NCBI GenBank assembly: GCA_963743945.1
Contig: CAVURO010000001.1
Coordinates: 1-64,000, forward strand
Direction: 5' to 3'
From: JACOTK01 sp963743945
Lineage (GTDB): Bacteria; Actinomycetota; Acidimicrobiia; Acidimicrobiales; CADCSY01
Length of the DNA stretch: 64,000 nucleotides
Shown here: positions 33,676 through 41,361 of the stretch, in pieces
Layout: each line of letters starts with the position of its first letter
Position numbering within the stretch: position 1 is the first letter of the stretch
Position numbers and translations under genes: made by a program
The notes under the pieces: generated by a model
The model's database searches: none
Told to the model about the DNA's origin: nothing
What the model saw: the letters and a program-made list of their open reading frames with translations, nothing else

Positions 33676-33867
33676 CTACTGACCACCCTTTTGCACGTAG
33701 CTGCGGACGAAATCCTCGGCATTCTCCTCGAGCACCTCGTCGATCTCGTCGAGGAGGTCATCGAGCTCGGCCTTGAGCTTCTCGCCCTTCTCCGTGGTCG
33801 GAGGTGCCTCGACAACTTCTTCCTTGCGCTCCGGAGTCGTCTTACGGATCTGCTCACGTTCTGCCAT
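33676..33867 (-). CDS. pup: Prokaryotic ubiquitin-like protein Pup
   Basis: A 63-residue tag protein starting MAEREQIRKTTPERKEEVVE. The C-terminal half (KAELDDLLDEIDEVLEENAE, then DFVRSYVQKGGQ) matches Pup, and the final Gln shows it needs deamidation by Dop before PafA can attach it. The middle is a coiled-coil helix used to dock on the ATPase. ATG 33867 is confirmed by GAGGAG eight bases upstream; longer frames are spurious. It lies 20 bases after dop and before prcB. Confidence 0.97.
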   Translation of the reverse strand: MAEREQIRKTTPERKEEVVEAPPTTEKGEKLKAELDDLLDEIDEVLEENAEDFVRSYVQKGGQ

Positions 33868-33887
33868 GATCGCTCCTCTGTCGCAAC

Positions 33888-35372
33888 TTACGCTCCCAAT
33901 CGTTCCAACAAATCGGAAGCCGTTGCGCATTCCCTGATGAGTTGATCGACATGGGCCGCCGTTCCCTTTAAGGGTTCCATCATGGGCACCCGCCGAAGCG
34001 GGTCGTTGCCCACGTCAAAGACCAATGAATCCCAATTCGCAGCCATGATCTGATCGCCCCAACGTTGTAGGCACTTCCCCCGAAAGTATGCCCGAGTTGT
34101 GAGCGGAGGTTCGGTCATGGCCGACATCACCTCGTGGTCGTCACTCAGACGCTCCAGGTTCATCCGAGCGAAGAGGGAGCGTTGTGGCCGCAGGTCGTGG
34201 TATTGCAGGTCCATCGCCGCAAGCCGGGGATCGTCCCATTCAAGGCCGTCCCGCTCGCGATAGGCCGACACCAACTTGTATTTCGCCACCCAGTCGAGCT
34301 GATCGGCCAAGGTCATGGGGTCGGCTTCCAGGGCGGTCAACACCTGCTCCCACCGCCGGATGACATCGGCGCCTACCTGTGCGCCGACTGCCTCGAGGCC
34401 GTGGGTCTCGGCATATTTCTGTGCATGGGTGAGGTACTCCCATTGCACCTCCAGCGCGGTGATCCTGTCGCCGTTGGCGAGATCGAGGGTCTGGGACATC
34501 TCGACGTCGTACGACGTGCGACGCAGCGACTGAACCGGCGCCGCCAGACGCAGATCACGGGTCAGCACGTCGTCCTCGATCATGGCCAGCACGAGCGCTG
34601 TCGTCCCCACCTTCAGGAACGTCGCCACCTCGGACATGTTCGCGTCGCCGACGATGACGTGGAGGCGACGGTACTTCTGGGGGTCGCAGTGCGGCTCGTC
34701 CCTGGTGTTGACGATGGGCCGCTTCAGGGTGGTCTCGAGGCCCACCTCCTCCTCGAAGAAGTCGGCGCGCTGCGACAGCTGGAAAGCGACCTCGGAGCCC
34801 ATGCCGGGGGCCTCGCTGCCGACCTTGCCGGCGCCCGTGAAGATCTGGCGGGTCACGAAGAAGGGGGTGATGCCCGTGACGATGCGCCCGAAGGGCACGG
34901 TGCGGTCCATGAGGTAGTTCTCGTGACACCCGTAGCTGTTGCCCTTGCGGTCGCTGTTGTTCTTGTAGACGACCACCTCCTGACCGGGCGGGAGCAACTG
35001 GGCCGCGGCGCTCATGGAGGCGAGCAGGATCTGCTCCGCGGCCCGGTCCCACACGACGATCTCGCGGGCATCGAGACACTCGGGCGTGGAGATCTCCGGG
35101 TGGGCGTGATCGACGTAGTAACGAGCGCCGTTGGTCAGCACCGCGTTGACCAGATGGGTCTCGACCTCCGGAGGGGGGCCGGCCCCGACGTCGTAGCCCC
35201 GTGCGTCGCTGCCGGGCGACTCGTCCTCGAAGTCCCATTCCACCTTGGAATGGAGCGAGGAGACGTAGGCATTGATGAGCAGCGACGACGCGGCGATGGG
35301 ATTGGAGTCACCTCCGCCTCGCAACACGATGCCGTACTCGGTCTCGATGCCGCACACCTTTGGTATCGCCAC
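33888..35372 (-). CDS. dop: Pup deamidase / depupylase Dop
   Basis: A 494-residue paralogue of PafA that converts Pup-Gln to Pup-Glu and removes Pup from substrates. The start VCGIETEYGIVLRG carries the ATP/Mg Glu. The Dop-specific loop region (WDFEDESPGSDARGYDVGAG) follows, then the catalytic Asp region ARYYVDHAHPEISTPECLDA and KNNSDRKGNSYGCHENYLMD. RPIVNTRDEPHCDPQKYRRL matches PafA. The loop absent from PafA supports the assignment. GTG start from a TAGGGT box. Confidence 0.96.
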   Translation of the reverse strand: MAIPKVCGIETEYGIVLRGGGDSNPIAASSLLINAYVSSLHSKVEWDFEDESPGSDARGYDVGAGPPPEVETHLVNAVLTNGARYYVDHAHPEISTPECLDAREIVVWDRAAEQILLASMSAAAQLLPPGQEVVVYKNNSDRKGNSYGCHENYLMDRTVPFGRIVTGITPFFVTRQIFTGAGKVGSEAPGMGSEVAFQLSQRADFFEEEVGLETTLKRPIVNTRDEPHCDPQKYRRLHVIVGDANMSEVATFLKVGTTALVLAMIEDDVLTRDLRLAAPVQSLRRTSYDVEMSQTLDLANGDRITALEVQWEYLTHAQKYAETHGLEAVGAQVGADVIRRWEQVLTALEADPMTLADQLDWVAKYKLVSAYRERDGLEWDDPRLAAMDLQYHDLRPQRSLFARMNLERLSDDHEVMSAMTEPPLTTRAYFRGKCLQRWGDQIMAANWDSLVFDVGNDPLRRVPMMEPLKGTAAHVDQLIRECATASDLLERLGA

Positions 35373-35378
35373 GAGTCG

Positions 35379-35384
35379 ACCCTA
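35379..35384 (-). promoter_or_regulatory. -10 box, leaderless start of dop-pup
   Basis: TAGGGT on the minus strand, six bases before the dop GTG, in the 46-base gap after arc. Confidence 0.45.
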
Positions 35385-35418
35385 TCGTCCCGAGGTCAAC
35401 CCGGCGGGCACCAGGTGC

Positions 35419-37164
35419 TCACAGGTACTGGCCGGTGGCCACACGCTCGATGGAACGTCCGCCGGTGGTGGCGGCATCCTCGCCCTTGGCCACCAGGGTG
35501 CGGACGTACACGATCCGCTCGCCCTTCTTGCCCGAGATCTTCGCCCAGTCGTCCGGATTGGTGGTGTTGGGAAGGTCCTCGTGCTCCTTGTACTCCTGGG
35601 CGATCGATGCCAGGAGGTCGGCGGTGCAGATACCCTTCTCGCCCCCGGCGATGAGACGCTTGATCGCGAGCTTCTTGGCCCGGCGAACGATGTTCTCGAT
35701 CATGGCGCCCGACGAGAAGTCCTTGAAGTACATGACCTCCTTGTCGCCGTTCTGGTAGGTGACCTCGAGGAAGCGATTTGCGTCGTCCGTGCGGTACATC
35801 ATCTCCACGGTCGTCTCGATCATCGCGGTGATCGCCTTGTCGCGGTCGCCGCCGCCCAATTCCTTGACCTCCGTCTCGGAGATGGGCAGCTCGGTGGTGA
35901 GGTAACGACTGAAGATCTGCGCGGCCGAGTCCACGGTGGGACGCTCGATCTTGATCTTCACATCAAGACGGCCGGGTCGGAGAATGGCGGGATCGATGAG
36001 GTCCTCCCGGTTCGAGGCCCCGATGACGATCACGTTCTTCAGGGTTTCCACGCCATCGATCTCGGCCAGCAGCTGGGGCACGATCGTCGACTCCATGTCG
36101 GAGCTGATCCCCGTGCCTCGGGTGCGGAACAGGCTGTCCATCTCGTCGAAGAACACGATGACGGGCACGCCCTCCTCGGACTTCTCACGAGCCCGCTGGA
36201 ACACCAGGCGGATCTGACGCTCGGTCTCGCCCACGTACTTGTTCAAGAGCTCAGGGCCCTTGATGTTGAGGAAATAGCTGCGCGCGGCGGGCTTTCCGGT
36301 GACCTCGCTGACCTTCTTCGAGAGGGAGTTCGCAACCGCCTTGGCGATCAGCGTCTTGCCGCACCCCGGGGGGCCGTACAGGAGGATGCCCTTGGGGGCG
36401 GGAAGCTGGTGCTCCTCGAAGAGCTCACGGTGCAGGAAGGGAAGCTCGACGGCGTCGGTGATCTGCTCGATCTGGCTGTCGAGACCACCCACGTCCTCAT
36501 AGGAGATGTCGGGAACCTCCTCCAGAACCAGCTCCTCGACCTCGGCACGGGGAAGCTTCTCGAGCAGGAGATTTGCCCGGGTGTCGAGCAGCACCGAATC
36601 GCCGGAGCGCAGCTTGACGTCGATGAGCGTGTCCGCGATCTCGACCACCCGCTCCTCGTCGGCCCTACCGACGATGAGCGCCCGCTTCCCGTCCTCGAGC
36701 AACTCCTTGATGAGGACCACCTCGCCGGAAAGGTCGGGTTGCCTGGCGAGCACGACGTTCAGCGACTCGTTGAGCACCACCTCGGCGCCCCGTTGCATGC
36801 CGTCGTCGTCGAGATCGGGATGCACCGCGACGCGCATCTTGCGCCCACCGGAGTAGACGTCGACGGTGCCGTCATCGTTCTTCCCCAGCATGGTGCCGTA
36901 GGCGGAGGGTGGTTGGGTGAGCTTCTCAACCTCGTCGCGAAGCGCCGCGATGTGTTCACGAGCCTCCCGGAGGGTGTACGCCAGCTTCTCGTTCTGGGAG
37001 ACGGCCTGTGCGAGCTGGCCCTTCGTCTCCAGAAGACGCTCCTCGAGCGTGCGAACGCGTTTCGGCGCATCCTGCACCTTGTGGCGGAGAAAGGTGACCT
37101 CCTCCTCCAGCGTCATGGCCTGTTCCCGCAGTTCCTCGATCTCCGAATCGTCATGCTCAGCCAT
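35419..37164 (-). CDS. arc: Proteasome-associated AAA ATPase (ARC/Mpa)
   Basis: A 581-residue hexameric unfoldase. An N-terminal coiled coil (SEIEELREQAMTLEEEVTFL) binds Pup. Two OB-type domains follow (GTMLGKNDDGTVDVYSGGRK; VLLDTRANLLLEKLP). The AAA module has Walker A LLYGPPGCGKTLIAKAVA, Walker B VPVIVFFDEMDSLFRTRG and the arginine-finger region ILRPGRLDVKIKIERP. It ends GQYL, the gate-opening tail that docks into the alpha ring. ATG 37164 is confirmed by AAGGAGGT at ideal spacing. It lies upstream of dop-pup-prcBA. Confidence 0.97.
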   Translation of the reverse strand: MAEHDDSEIEELREQAMTLEEEVTFLRHKVQDAPKRVRTLEERLLETKGQLAQAVSQNEKLAYTLREAREHIAALRDEVEKLTQPPSAYGTMLGKNDDGTVDVYSGGRKMRVAVHPDLDDDGMQRGAEVVLNESLNVVLARQPDLSGEVVLIKELLEDGKRALIVGRADEERVVEIADTLIDVKLRSGDSVLLDTRANLLLEKLPRAEVEELVLEEVPDISYEDVGGLDSQIEQITDAVELPFLHRELFEEHQLPAPKGILLYGPPGCGKTLIAKAVANSLSKKVSEVTGKPAARSYFLNIKGPELLNKYVGETERQIRLVFQRAREKSEEGVPVIVFFDEMDSLFRTRGTGISSDMESTIVPQLLAEIDGVETLKNVIVIGASNREDLIDPAILRPGRLDVKIKIERPTVDSAAQIFSRYLTTELPISETEVKELGGGDRDKAITAMIETTVEMMYRTDDANRFLEVTYQNGDKEVMYFKDFSSGAMIENIVRRAKKLAIKRLIAGGEKGICTADLLASIAQEYKEHEDLPNTTNPDDWAKISGKKGERIVYVRTLVAKGEDAATTGGRSIERVATGQYL

Positions 37165-37192
37165 GATCCAACCTCCTTGGGCGCTGATGGCG

Positions 37193-37198
37193 ACCCTA
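37193..37198 (-). promoter_or_regulatory. -10 box for arc, with a short leader
   Basis: TAGGGT on the minus strand, 28 bases before ATG 37164; the leader holds the AAGGAGGT ribosome site, unlike the leaderless neighbours. Confidence 0.4.
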
Positions 37199-37290
37199 CA
37201 CGCCCTTCTCTGTCCATCGGCGGTAATCGACCAAAAGCAACGTCGAGGAAACCCGACGGCCAAAGTTGATGATTCCCGCCCTCGGCCGTG

Positions 37291-37296
37291 TAGCTT
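37291..37296 (+). promoter_or_regulatory. -10 box for the ferredoxin transcript
   Basis: TAGCTT on the plus strand, eight bases before ATG 37305, which opens a 13-codon upstream frame rather than the ferredoxin gene itself. Confidence 0.4.
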
Positions 37297-37304
37297 TGCA
37301 ACCG

Positions 37305-37346
37305 ATGGCCCCTGTTCCCACAGTCAGGAGAATGCACCCGACATGA
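37305..37346 (+). CDS. Possible 13-residue leader peptide before the ferredoxin gene
   Basis: ATG 37305 opens MAPVPTVRRMHPT, and the TGA at 37344 overlaps the ferredoxin ATG at 37343 as ATGA. It could be a leaderless upstream frame that feeds ribosomes to ferredoxin, or simply a 5' leader. No regulatory codon run is evident. Confidence 0.25.
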   Translation: MAPVPTVRRMHPT

Positions 37347-37579
37347 AGGTCTGGATCGATCAGGATCTCTGCACAGGCGATGGTCTCTGCGAAGAGATCG
37401 CCCCCGACGTCTTCACCCTCCTCGACGATGGCCTCGCCTATGTCAAAGAGGGCAGCAAGGTCTTCAGCGACCCTGGGGGTGCTGAAGGTCTGGCCTCGTT
37501 TCCCGACTCACAGCTCGATTCGGTGATCGAGTCGGCCGAGGAGTGCCCAGGCGAGTGCATCTTCATCGAGGCCGACTGA
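37343..37579 (+). CDS. Small ferredoxin
   Basis: A 78-residue acidic iron-sulfur protein starting MKVWIDQDLCTGDGLCEEIA. Cys are placed as CxxxxxC near the start and CPGEC near the end, the pattern of the single-cluster actinobacterial ferredoxins that feed cytochrome P450s and other oxidoreductases. With the middle Cys of a 4Fe-4S site missing, a 3Fe-4S cluster is likely. AGGAG lies about 12 bases upstream. A perfect UUCG terminator follows. No P450 gene is nearby, so the partner is unknown. Confidence 0.85.
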   Translation: MKVWIDQDLCTGDGLCEEIAPDVFTLLDDGLAYVKEGSKVFSDPGGAEGLASFPDSQLDSVIESAEECPGECIFIEAD

Positions 37580-37591
37580 CCGAGCCACACG

Positions 37592-37643
37592 AATCGATCG
37601 CAACGATCGATCGCAACGATCAGTCACCACGATCAGTCACCAC
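37592..37643. repeat. Four tandem 13-bp units after the ferredoxin gene
   Basis: AATCGATCGCAAC, GATCGATCGCAAC and two identical GATCAGTCACCAC, head to tail. Two sequence types show separate duplications. Confidence 0.8.
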
Positions 37644-37650
37644 GATCATC

Positions 37651-37678
37651 ACAACGGAGGCCTTCGGGCCTCCGTTGT
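37651..37678 (+). terminator. Perfect 12-bp stem with TTCG loop
   Basis: ACAACGGAGGCC-TTCG-GGCCTCCGTTGT: all twelve pairs match around a very stable tetraloop. It ends the ferredoxin transcript and may also serve the convergent MarP-like gene. Confidence 0.85.
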
Positions 37679-37737
37679 CGCGTCGGGGCCCAACCACCGC
37701 GCCACTGCATGAGGCGATGCCCTCAGAGACAAGTCCC

Positions 37738-38899
37738 TCAGTGGAGGCAGGGTCCGGTGTCGACCGTCGCCGGCCGAGGTGTGTCCAACAGCGCCTGCAA
37801 CTCGGCGAGGTCGAGGGCGTAGGCGGTGCCCGGACGATCGGGGGCGATGGCAAAGGCCACGCCGACCAGGCTCCCGCCGGCGTCGACCAGCGCAGACCCG
37901 GAGTCTCCGGGCGCCAAACTGCTCGCGAGAACCAGGACCCTTCGCCGCGTCTGTTTCGAGTCATACAGGTCTCGTCCCACGGCGGTCACCTCCTCGCGGA
38001 TCTCGAAGGGCGACAGCTCGAGCGGTCCCCCACCGGGATAGCCGAAGACGGCGCCGATCGTGCCGACCTCGCCATCACCCATCGGCAGAGGGTTGCGTTC
38101 GATCCCGGGTGCATCGAGCAGTGCAAGGTCTCGATCCGGGTCGAAGGCGACGACACGGGCTCGAACCCGCCTTCCATCGGTTCGGATCAGCTCCGTCCTG
38201 TCCTCGCCGGCCACCACATGGGCATTGGTGACCACGAGACCGGGAGCGACCACAAACCCGCTGCCCTCCTGGGTGCGATCACATGCGGGCCCCTCGACCC
38301 GAACGGTCGACGCGCTCACCGCGGTCGCCACCGCATCGCTGAGACCCGACGCGATCGGGGGTGGGCCCAGCCTGGGTGAGGGACGGAGGGCCTCGAAGAC
38401 CTGGGGGAACTGACCCTCCCCCACCAGGCCCCGAAGCGCCCTCAACGTGTTGGGCGGCTTGGGAGATGCCGCGTCGATCGCCTGGGCGATCCGCGAGCTG
38501 TGCACCAGCTGCGCGACCACACCGGGCACGTCGACCGCAGCCGGCAGGAGCAACCAGAGCGCGACCAACAGCCCCCCGACACCTGCGACGCTGCCGCCGA
38601 CACGATCGATCGGCCGTGTGGAGGGGGGCAGGATGAGGTGCACCTTCCTGCCGATCACCATGCCCACCGCCTGGCCCAGGAACGATGCCGCCGTGAAGAA
38701 CCCGCCGGCGACGACCAACCGTCCCACGGGATCGGCGTTCCGAAAGAGACCGACCACGTCGGGCAGGAACCGGGCCCCGAACAGCAGGCCGCGCCAACAT
38801 GCCGATCCATGACAACGAGCGGGTGATCAGCCCCAGTCGGTAGCCGCCGATGGCCGCCGACACCGCCATGATGGCGATCAAGCCGTCGAGTGCGTTCAG
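37738..38899 (-). CDS. MarP-like membrane serine protease (CvpA plus trypsin), frame broken near 38791
   Basis: About 386 residues once rejoined. The front is a CvpA-like bundle: LDGLIAIMAVSAAIGGYRLG, then after the break LFRNADPVGRLVVAGGFFTA and VGGLLVALWLLLPAAVDVPG. The periplasmic protease carries the triad: His in TNAHVVAGE, Asp in DPDRDLALLDAPG, Ser in LAPGDSGSALVD. Relatives (MarP) guard against acid and oxidative stress. One extra base in GCGCGG near 38791 breaks the frame. The start seems to be a CTG overlapping the trmI stop (CTGA); I see no ATG/GTG that keeps the first helix. Confidence 0.75.
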
Positions 38900-39705
38900 C
38901 GTGGGGCCCCCGTTGACCTCAACCCTCCCGGCACCGGACCCAGCAGGCGCGCCGAGGTCAGGAAGGCCGTATGGGCAACCATGCGATGATCCGGGCGCAC
39001 GGACATGCCCTCGATGTGCCACGAGCGGTTCAGCACCTCGATGGTCTGCGCCAACTCGAAATCACTCGCCTCGAGCGCCTCCCGAAGTTGGACCGCCTGG
39101 GTGATCGACGGGGTGTAGGCGACGAGCGTGCCGCCGGCTCGCAGTGCCTGCTCCGCATGCTTGACGACCCGCCAGGGCTCGGCCAGATCCAGCACGACAA
39201 CGTCGAGACCATCCTCGTCGATGCCCTCGTAGACGTCCCGCACCTCCACGCGATACCGGCCGAGCGAGGCGCTGCCGAGGAAGTCCTCCACGTTCGCAAT
39301 GGCCCTCCGGGCGAAATCCTCCCGAATCTCGTAGCCCACCACATCGGCTCCGGCACGCACGAGCGTCATCGACAGCGCACCCGAACCGACGCCCGCCTCG
39401 AGGACGCGCACACCCGGGGCGATGTCGGCAAGCATCAGGATGGGGCCGAGATCCTTCGGATAGATCACCTGCGCCCCACGGGGCATCCGCATCACGAAGT
39501 CGGAAAGGGACGGACGCATCGCCGTGTAGCGGGCGCCGGTCGTGGAGCGGACCGTGACACCTTCTTCGCGACCGAGAAGGTCGGCATGGGGGACGAAGCC
39601 CGTATGGGTGTGGAACTCACCGTCGGCTGCCAGCTTGATGAGGTACTGGCGGCCCTTGCTGTCCACGACGATGATGCGCTCGTCAACCTGGAACGGGCGG
39701 CTCAC
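38896..39705 (-). CDS. trmI: tRNA (adenine-58-N1)-methyltransferase TrmI
   Basis: A 269-residue SAM-dependent methyltransferase that makes m1A58 in the tRNA T loop. The N-terminal beta domain begins RPFQVDERIIVVDSKGRQYL. The Rossmann motifs are VRVLEAGVGSGALSMTLVRA, VGYEIREDFARRAIANVEDF and the catalytic region VVVLDLAEPWRVVKHAEQAL. The family is proteasome-locus linked in Mycobacterium. Its ATG overlaps the TtuA-like stop (ATGA), so both are made together, which fits their acting on neighbouring T-loop bases. Confidence 0.93.
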   Translation of the reverse strand: MSRPFQVDERIIVVDSKGRQYLIKLAADGEFHTHTGFVPHADLLGREEGVTVRSTTGARYTAMRPSLSDFVMRMPRGAQVIYPKDLGPILMLADIAPGVRVLEAGVGSGALSMTLVRAGADVVGYEIREDFARRAIANVEDFLGSASLGRYRVEVRDVYEGIDEDGLDVVVLDLAEPWRVVKHAEQALRAGGTLVAYTPSITQAVQLREALEASDFELAQTIEVLNRSWHIEGMSVRPDHRMVAHTAFLTSARLLGPVPGGLRSTGAPR

Positions 39706-40652
39706 GATCGGGTCTCACCGAGTTGAACCGGCACCGAACGGTTCGAGGAGGAGCCTGTTGCCCGCTCGACCAGCCGACAGAATGCACACACCTCACCCGT
39801 CGTGGGTGAGCCACACGAGGTACATGCCAGAAGCCCTTCCCGAACCGCGTCGCTCTCGGGCGTGAAGAGATGGGAGGCCTTGTCGAGAAACTCGTGGAAA
39901 AAGGCGGCCTTCGTGCCCGGGGAACCCGCCTCGATGCCGTCGAGCGCCTCCTTGTAACCGATGTGGCGATTGCCGGCGGCCATGGGGCACTCCTCGACCT
40001 GATAGTCGATGCCACGCAGCACGCAGTACGCCGCCATCTCCCGTTCGGCGAGACGCACCAGAGGTTTCACCTTGCGGACGAAGCCCGGGCGGGCCTCGAG
40101 GACCGGGTGCTGACGACCCAGGTAGTCGACGTTCCATCGCAGGACGTTGCCCAGCAGGACCGCTGCCTCGTCGTCGAGGTTGTGGCCGGTGCACACCACG
40201 TCATGGCCCCCTTCGATCGCCGCACGGTTGAACAGATGACGTTTCGAGAGCCCACAGGCCGAGCAGGGCGCCCGCCGGGCGAGGCGAGCACCGGTCGGGA
40301 TGTCGAAACCCTCATCGGCAGGCAGATCGATCTCGATGAGCCGGCCGTTGACCCTGTCGGCGAAGGCGCGGGAGTAGTGAGTGGACTCGGCGCTGTAGTC
40401 GCCGATCCCCAGGCCCAGATAGAGCCCGTCTGCCCGGTACCCCAGCGACAGCAGGATGTCCCAGAGCGCCAGCGAGTCCTTTCCCCCGGAGACGGCCACC
40501 AGCACCCGGTCGTCGGGTTGCATCATCGAGAAGTGCTCGATGGTGCGTCGTACCTGCTCCTGGCAGTGCGCGATGAAGTGCTCGCCACAGAAATTGGCGT
40601 TGTGGCGGCGGACGTCGATGACGGCGGCGCCTCTGCAGACTCGACATTTCAT
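39702..40652 (-). CDS. ttuA: TtuA-like tRNA 2-thiolation enzyme (PP-loop ATPase)
   Basis: A 316-residue ATP-pyrophosphatase of the TtuA/Ncs6 group. The N-terminal zinc finger is C3, C6, C22, H25 (CRVC, FCGEH). The PP-loop is VAVSGGKDSLALW (55-60). Cys130 and Cys133 (APCSACG) with Cys222 (EECPM) have the spacing of the iron-sulfur ligands of Thermus TtuA. The C-terminal zinc finger is C277, C280, C289, C292 (CTSCG, CAFC). It would place sulfur at T54 (s2T) of tRNA. ATG 40652 is preferred over 40658 because GGAGG sits six bases ahead of it. Confidence 0.82.
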   Translation of the reverse strand: MKCRVCRGAAVIDVRRHNANFCGEHFIAHCQEQVRRTIEHFSMMQPDDRVLVAVSGGKDSLALWDILLSLGYRADGLYLGLGIGDYSAESTHYSRAFADRVNGRLIEIDLPADEGFDIPTGARLARRAPCSACGLSKRHLFNRAAIEGGHDVVCTGHNLDDEAAVLLGNVLRWNVDYLGRQHPVLEARPGFVRKVKPLVRLAEREMAAYCVLRGIDYQVEECPMAAGNRHIGYKEALDGIEAGSPGTKAAFFHEFLDKASHLFTPESDAVREGLLACTSCGSPTTGEVCAFCRLVERATGSSSNRSVPVQLGETRS

Positions 40653-40849
40653 CAACATCCTCCCGAGATGACCGGGCGAACCTCGACGACATCGGCGTCG
40701 AGGAGCAACGCATCGCCCGGGACGAGGGTGTCGCCACGAATGACGATGACCGATTCACGGTTGATGTCGAGACGATCGAGAAGCGCATGAACCCGCATGG
40801 GTCCGGCGACCTCGACGACTCGACGTGGATTTCGAAGCGTGACCTGCAT
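40652..40849 (-). CDS. ThiS/MoaD/TtuB-like sulfur carrier ending Gly-Gly-Cys
   Basis: A 65-residue beta-grasp protein: VTLRNPRRVVEVAGPMRVHA, LLDRLDINRESVIVIRGDTL, then DADVVEVRPVISGGC. The layout and the SGG end match sulfur carriers that bear a C-terminal thiocarboxylate (ThiS, MoaD, TtuB). One extra Cys after GG is unusual. It would need removal, or reflects a variant chemistry. The two Gly codons (GGAGGA) double as the ribosome site of the next gene, ttuA. GGGGGG precedes its own ATG. Placement beside a TtuA-like gene argues for a TtuB role over thiamine synthesis. Confidence 0.72.
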   Translation of the reverse strand: MQVTLRNPRRVVEVAGPMRVHALLDRLDINRESVIVIRGDTLVPGDALLLDADVVEVRPVISGGC

Positions 40850-40912
40850 CCCCCCATGATGGCCGGTCGAGCCGGACGCCGGGTACTCTCCGGCCCCGCC
40901 GGCGGTCGAGGG

Positions 40913-41149
40913 CTATCCGGCGCGCCGGAGACGCCTTCGACGCCGGCGGGTGTCCGCCTCGGGCGCAACACCTCGAACGACAAAGGCCTCACCCGGGGAC
41001 ACACGTCGACTGAAGAGCAACTCGGGACGTGGCGAGCGCAGGCGGCGGAGCAGACGAATGCCCACCGTCACCACCCAGACCGTGGTCCACAGGCCGGAGC
41101 CACCCAGCACGCCGTGGCGAAGTGCCCGGCGCTGCACACCTCGAAGCAT
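40913..41149 (-). CDS. Small basic membrane-associated protein
   Basis: A 78-residue, Arg-rich protein with one hydrophobic stretch (GVLGGSGLWTTVWVVTVGIR), followed by LLRRLRSPRPELLFSRRVSP and VSPGEAFVVRGVAPEADTRR. Its ATG overlaps the upstream stop as TGATG. It ends a three-gene operon of small membrane proteins. I do not recognise a family; the basic ends flanking one helix suggest an inner-membrane anchor. Confidence 0.5.
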   Translation of the reverse strand: MLRGVQRRALRHGVLGGSGLWTTVWVVTVGIRLLRRLRSPRPELLFSRRVSPGEAFVVRGVAPEADTRRRRRRLRRAG

Positions 41150-41361
41150 CAGAGGCGCCGGATCTCGACCAGGGTGGCGCGCCGCCGTCCTCGTCGACGA
41201 CCCGAGAGGTAGGCACCCAGAATCAGGACGACGAGTGCCACGGCACCCGCGACCAGTGCGTACCCACGCACTTGGTCCACGCCGGCGTCGATGTCGCCAC
41301 GCAGCTCGCGAAGCTTGGACTCGATGTCGTCACGGGTGACGCGCTCTTCTGTCTTTGCCAT
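41149..41361 (-). CDS. Small membrane protein with a soluble helix
   Basis: A 70-residue protein starting MAKTEERVTRDDIESKLREL, an amphipathic helix, then one transmembrane segment (GYALVAGAVALVVLILGAYL) and an Arg-rich end. The start overlaps the upstream stop as TGATG, so a shorter frame at 41361 is right. It sits between the holin-X-like gene and the basic small protein. It resembles small envelope proteins common in Actinobacteria; function unknown. Confidence 0.55.
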   Translation of the reverse strand: MAKTEERVTRDDIESKLRELRGDIDAGVDQVRGYALVAGAVALVVLILGAYLSGRRRGRRRATLVEIRRL

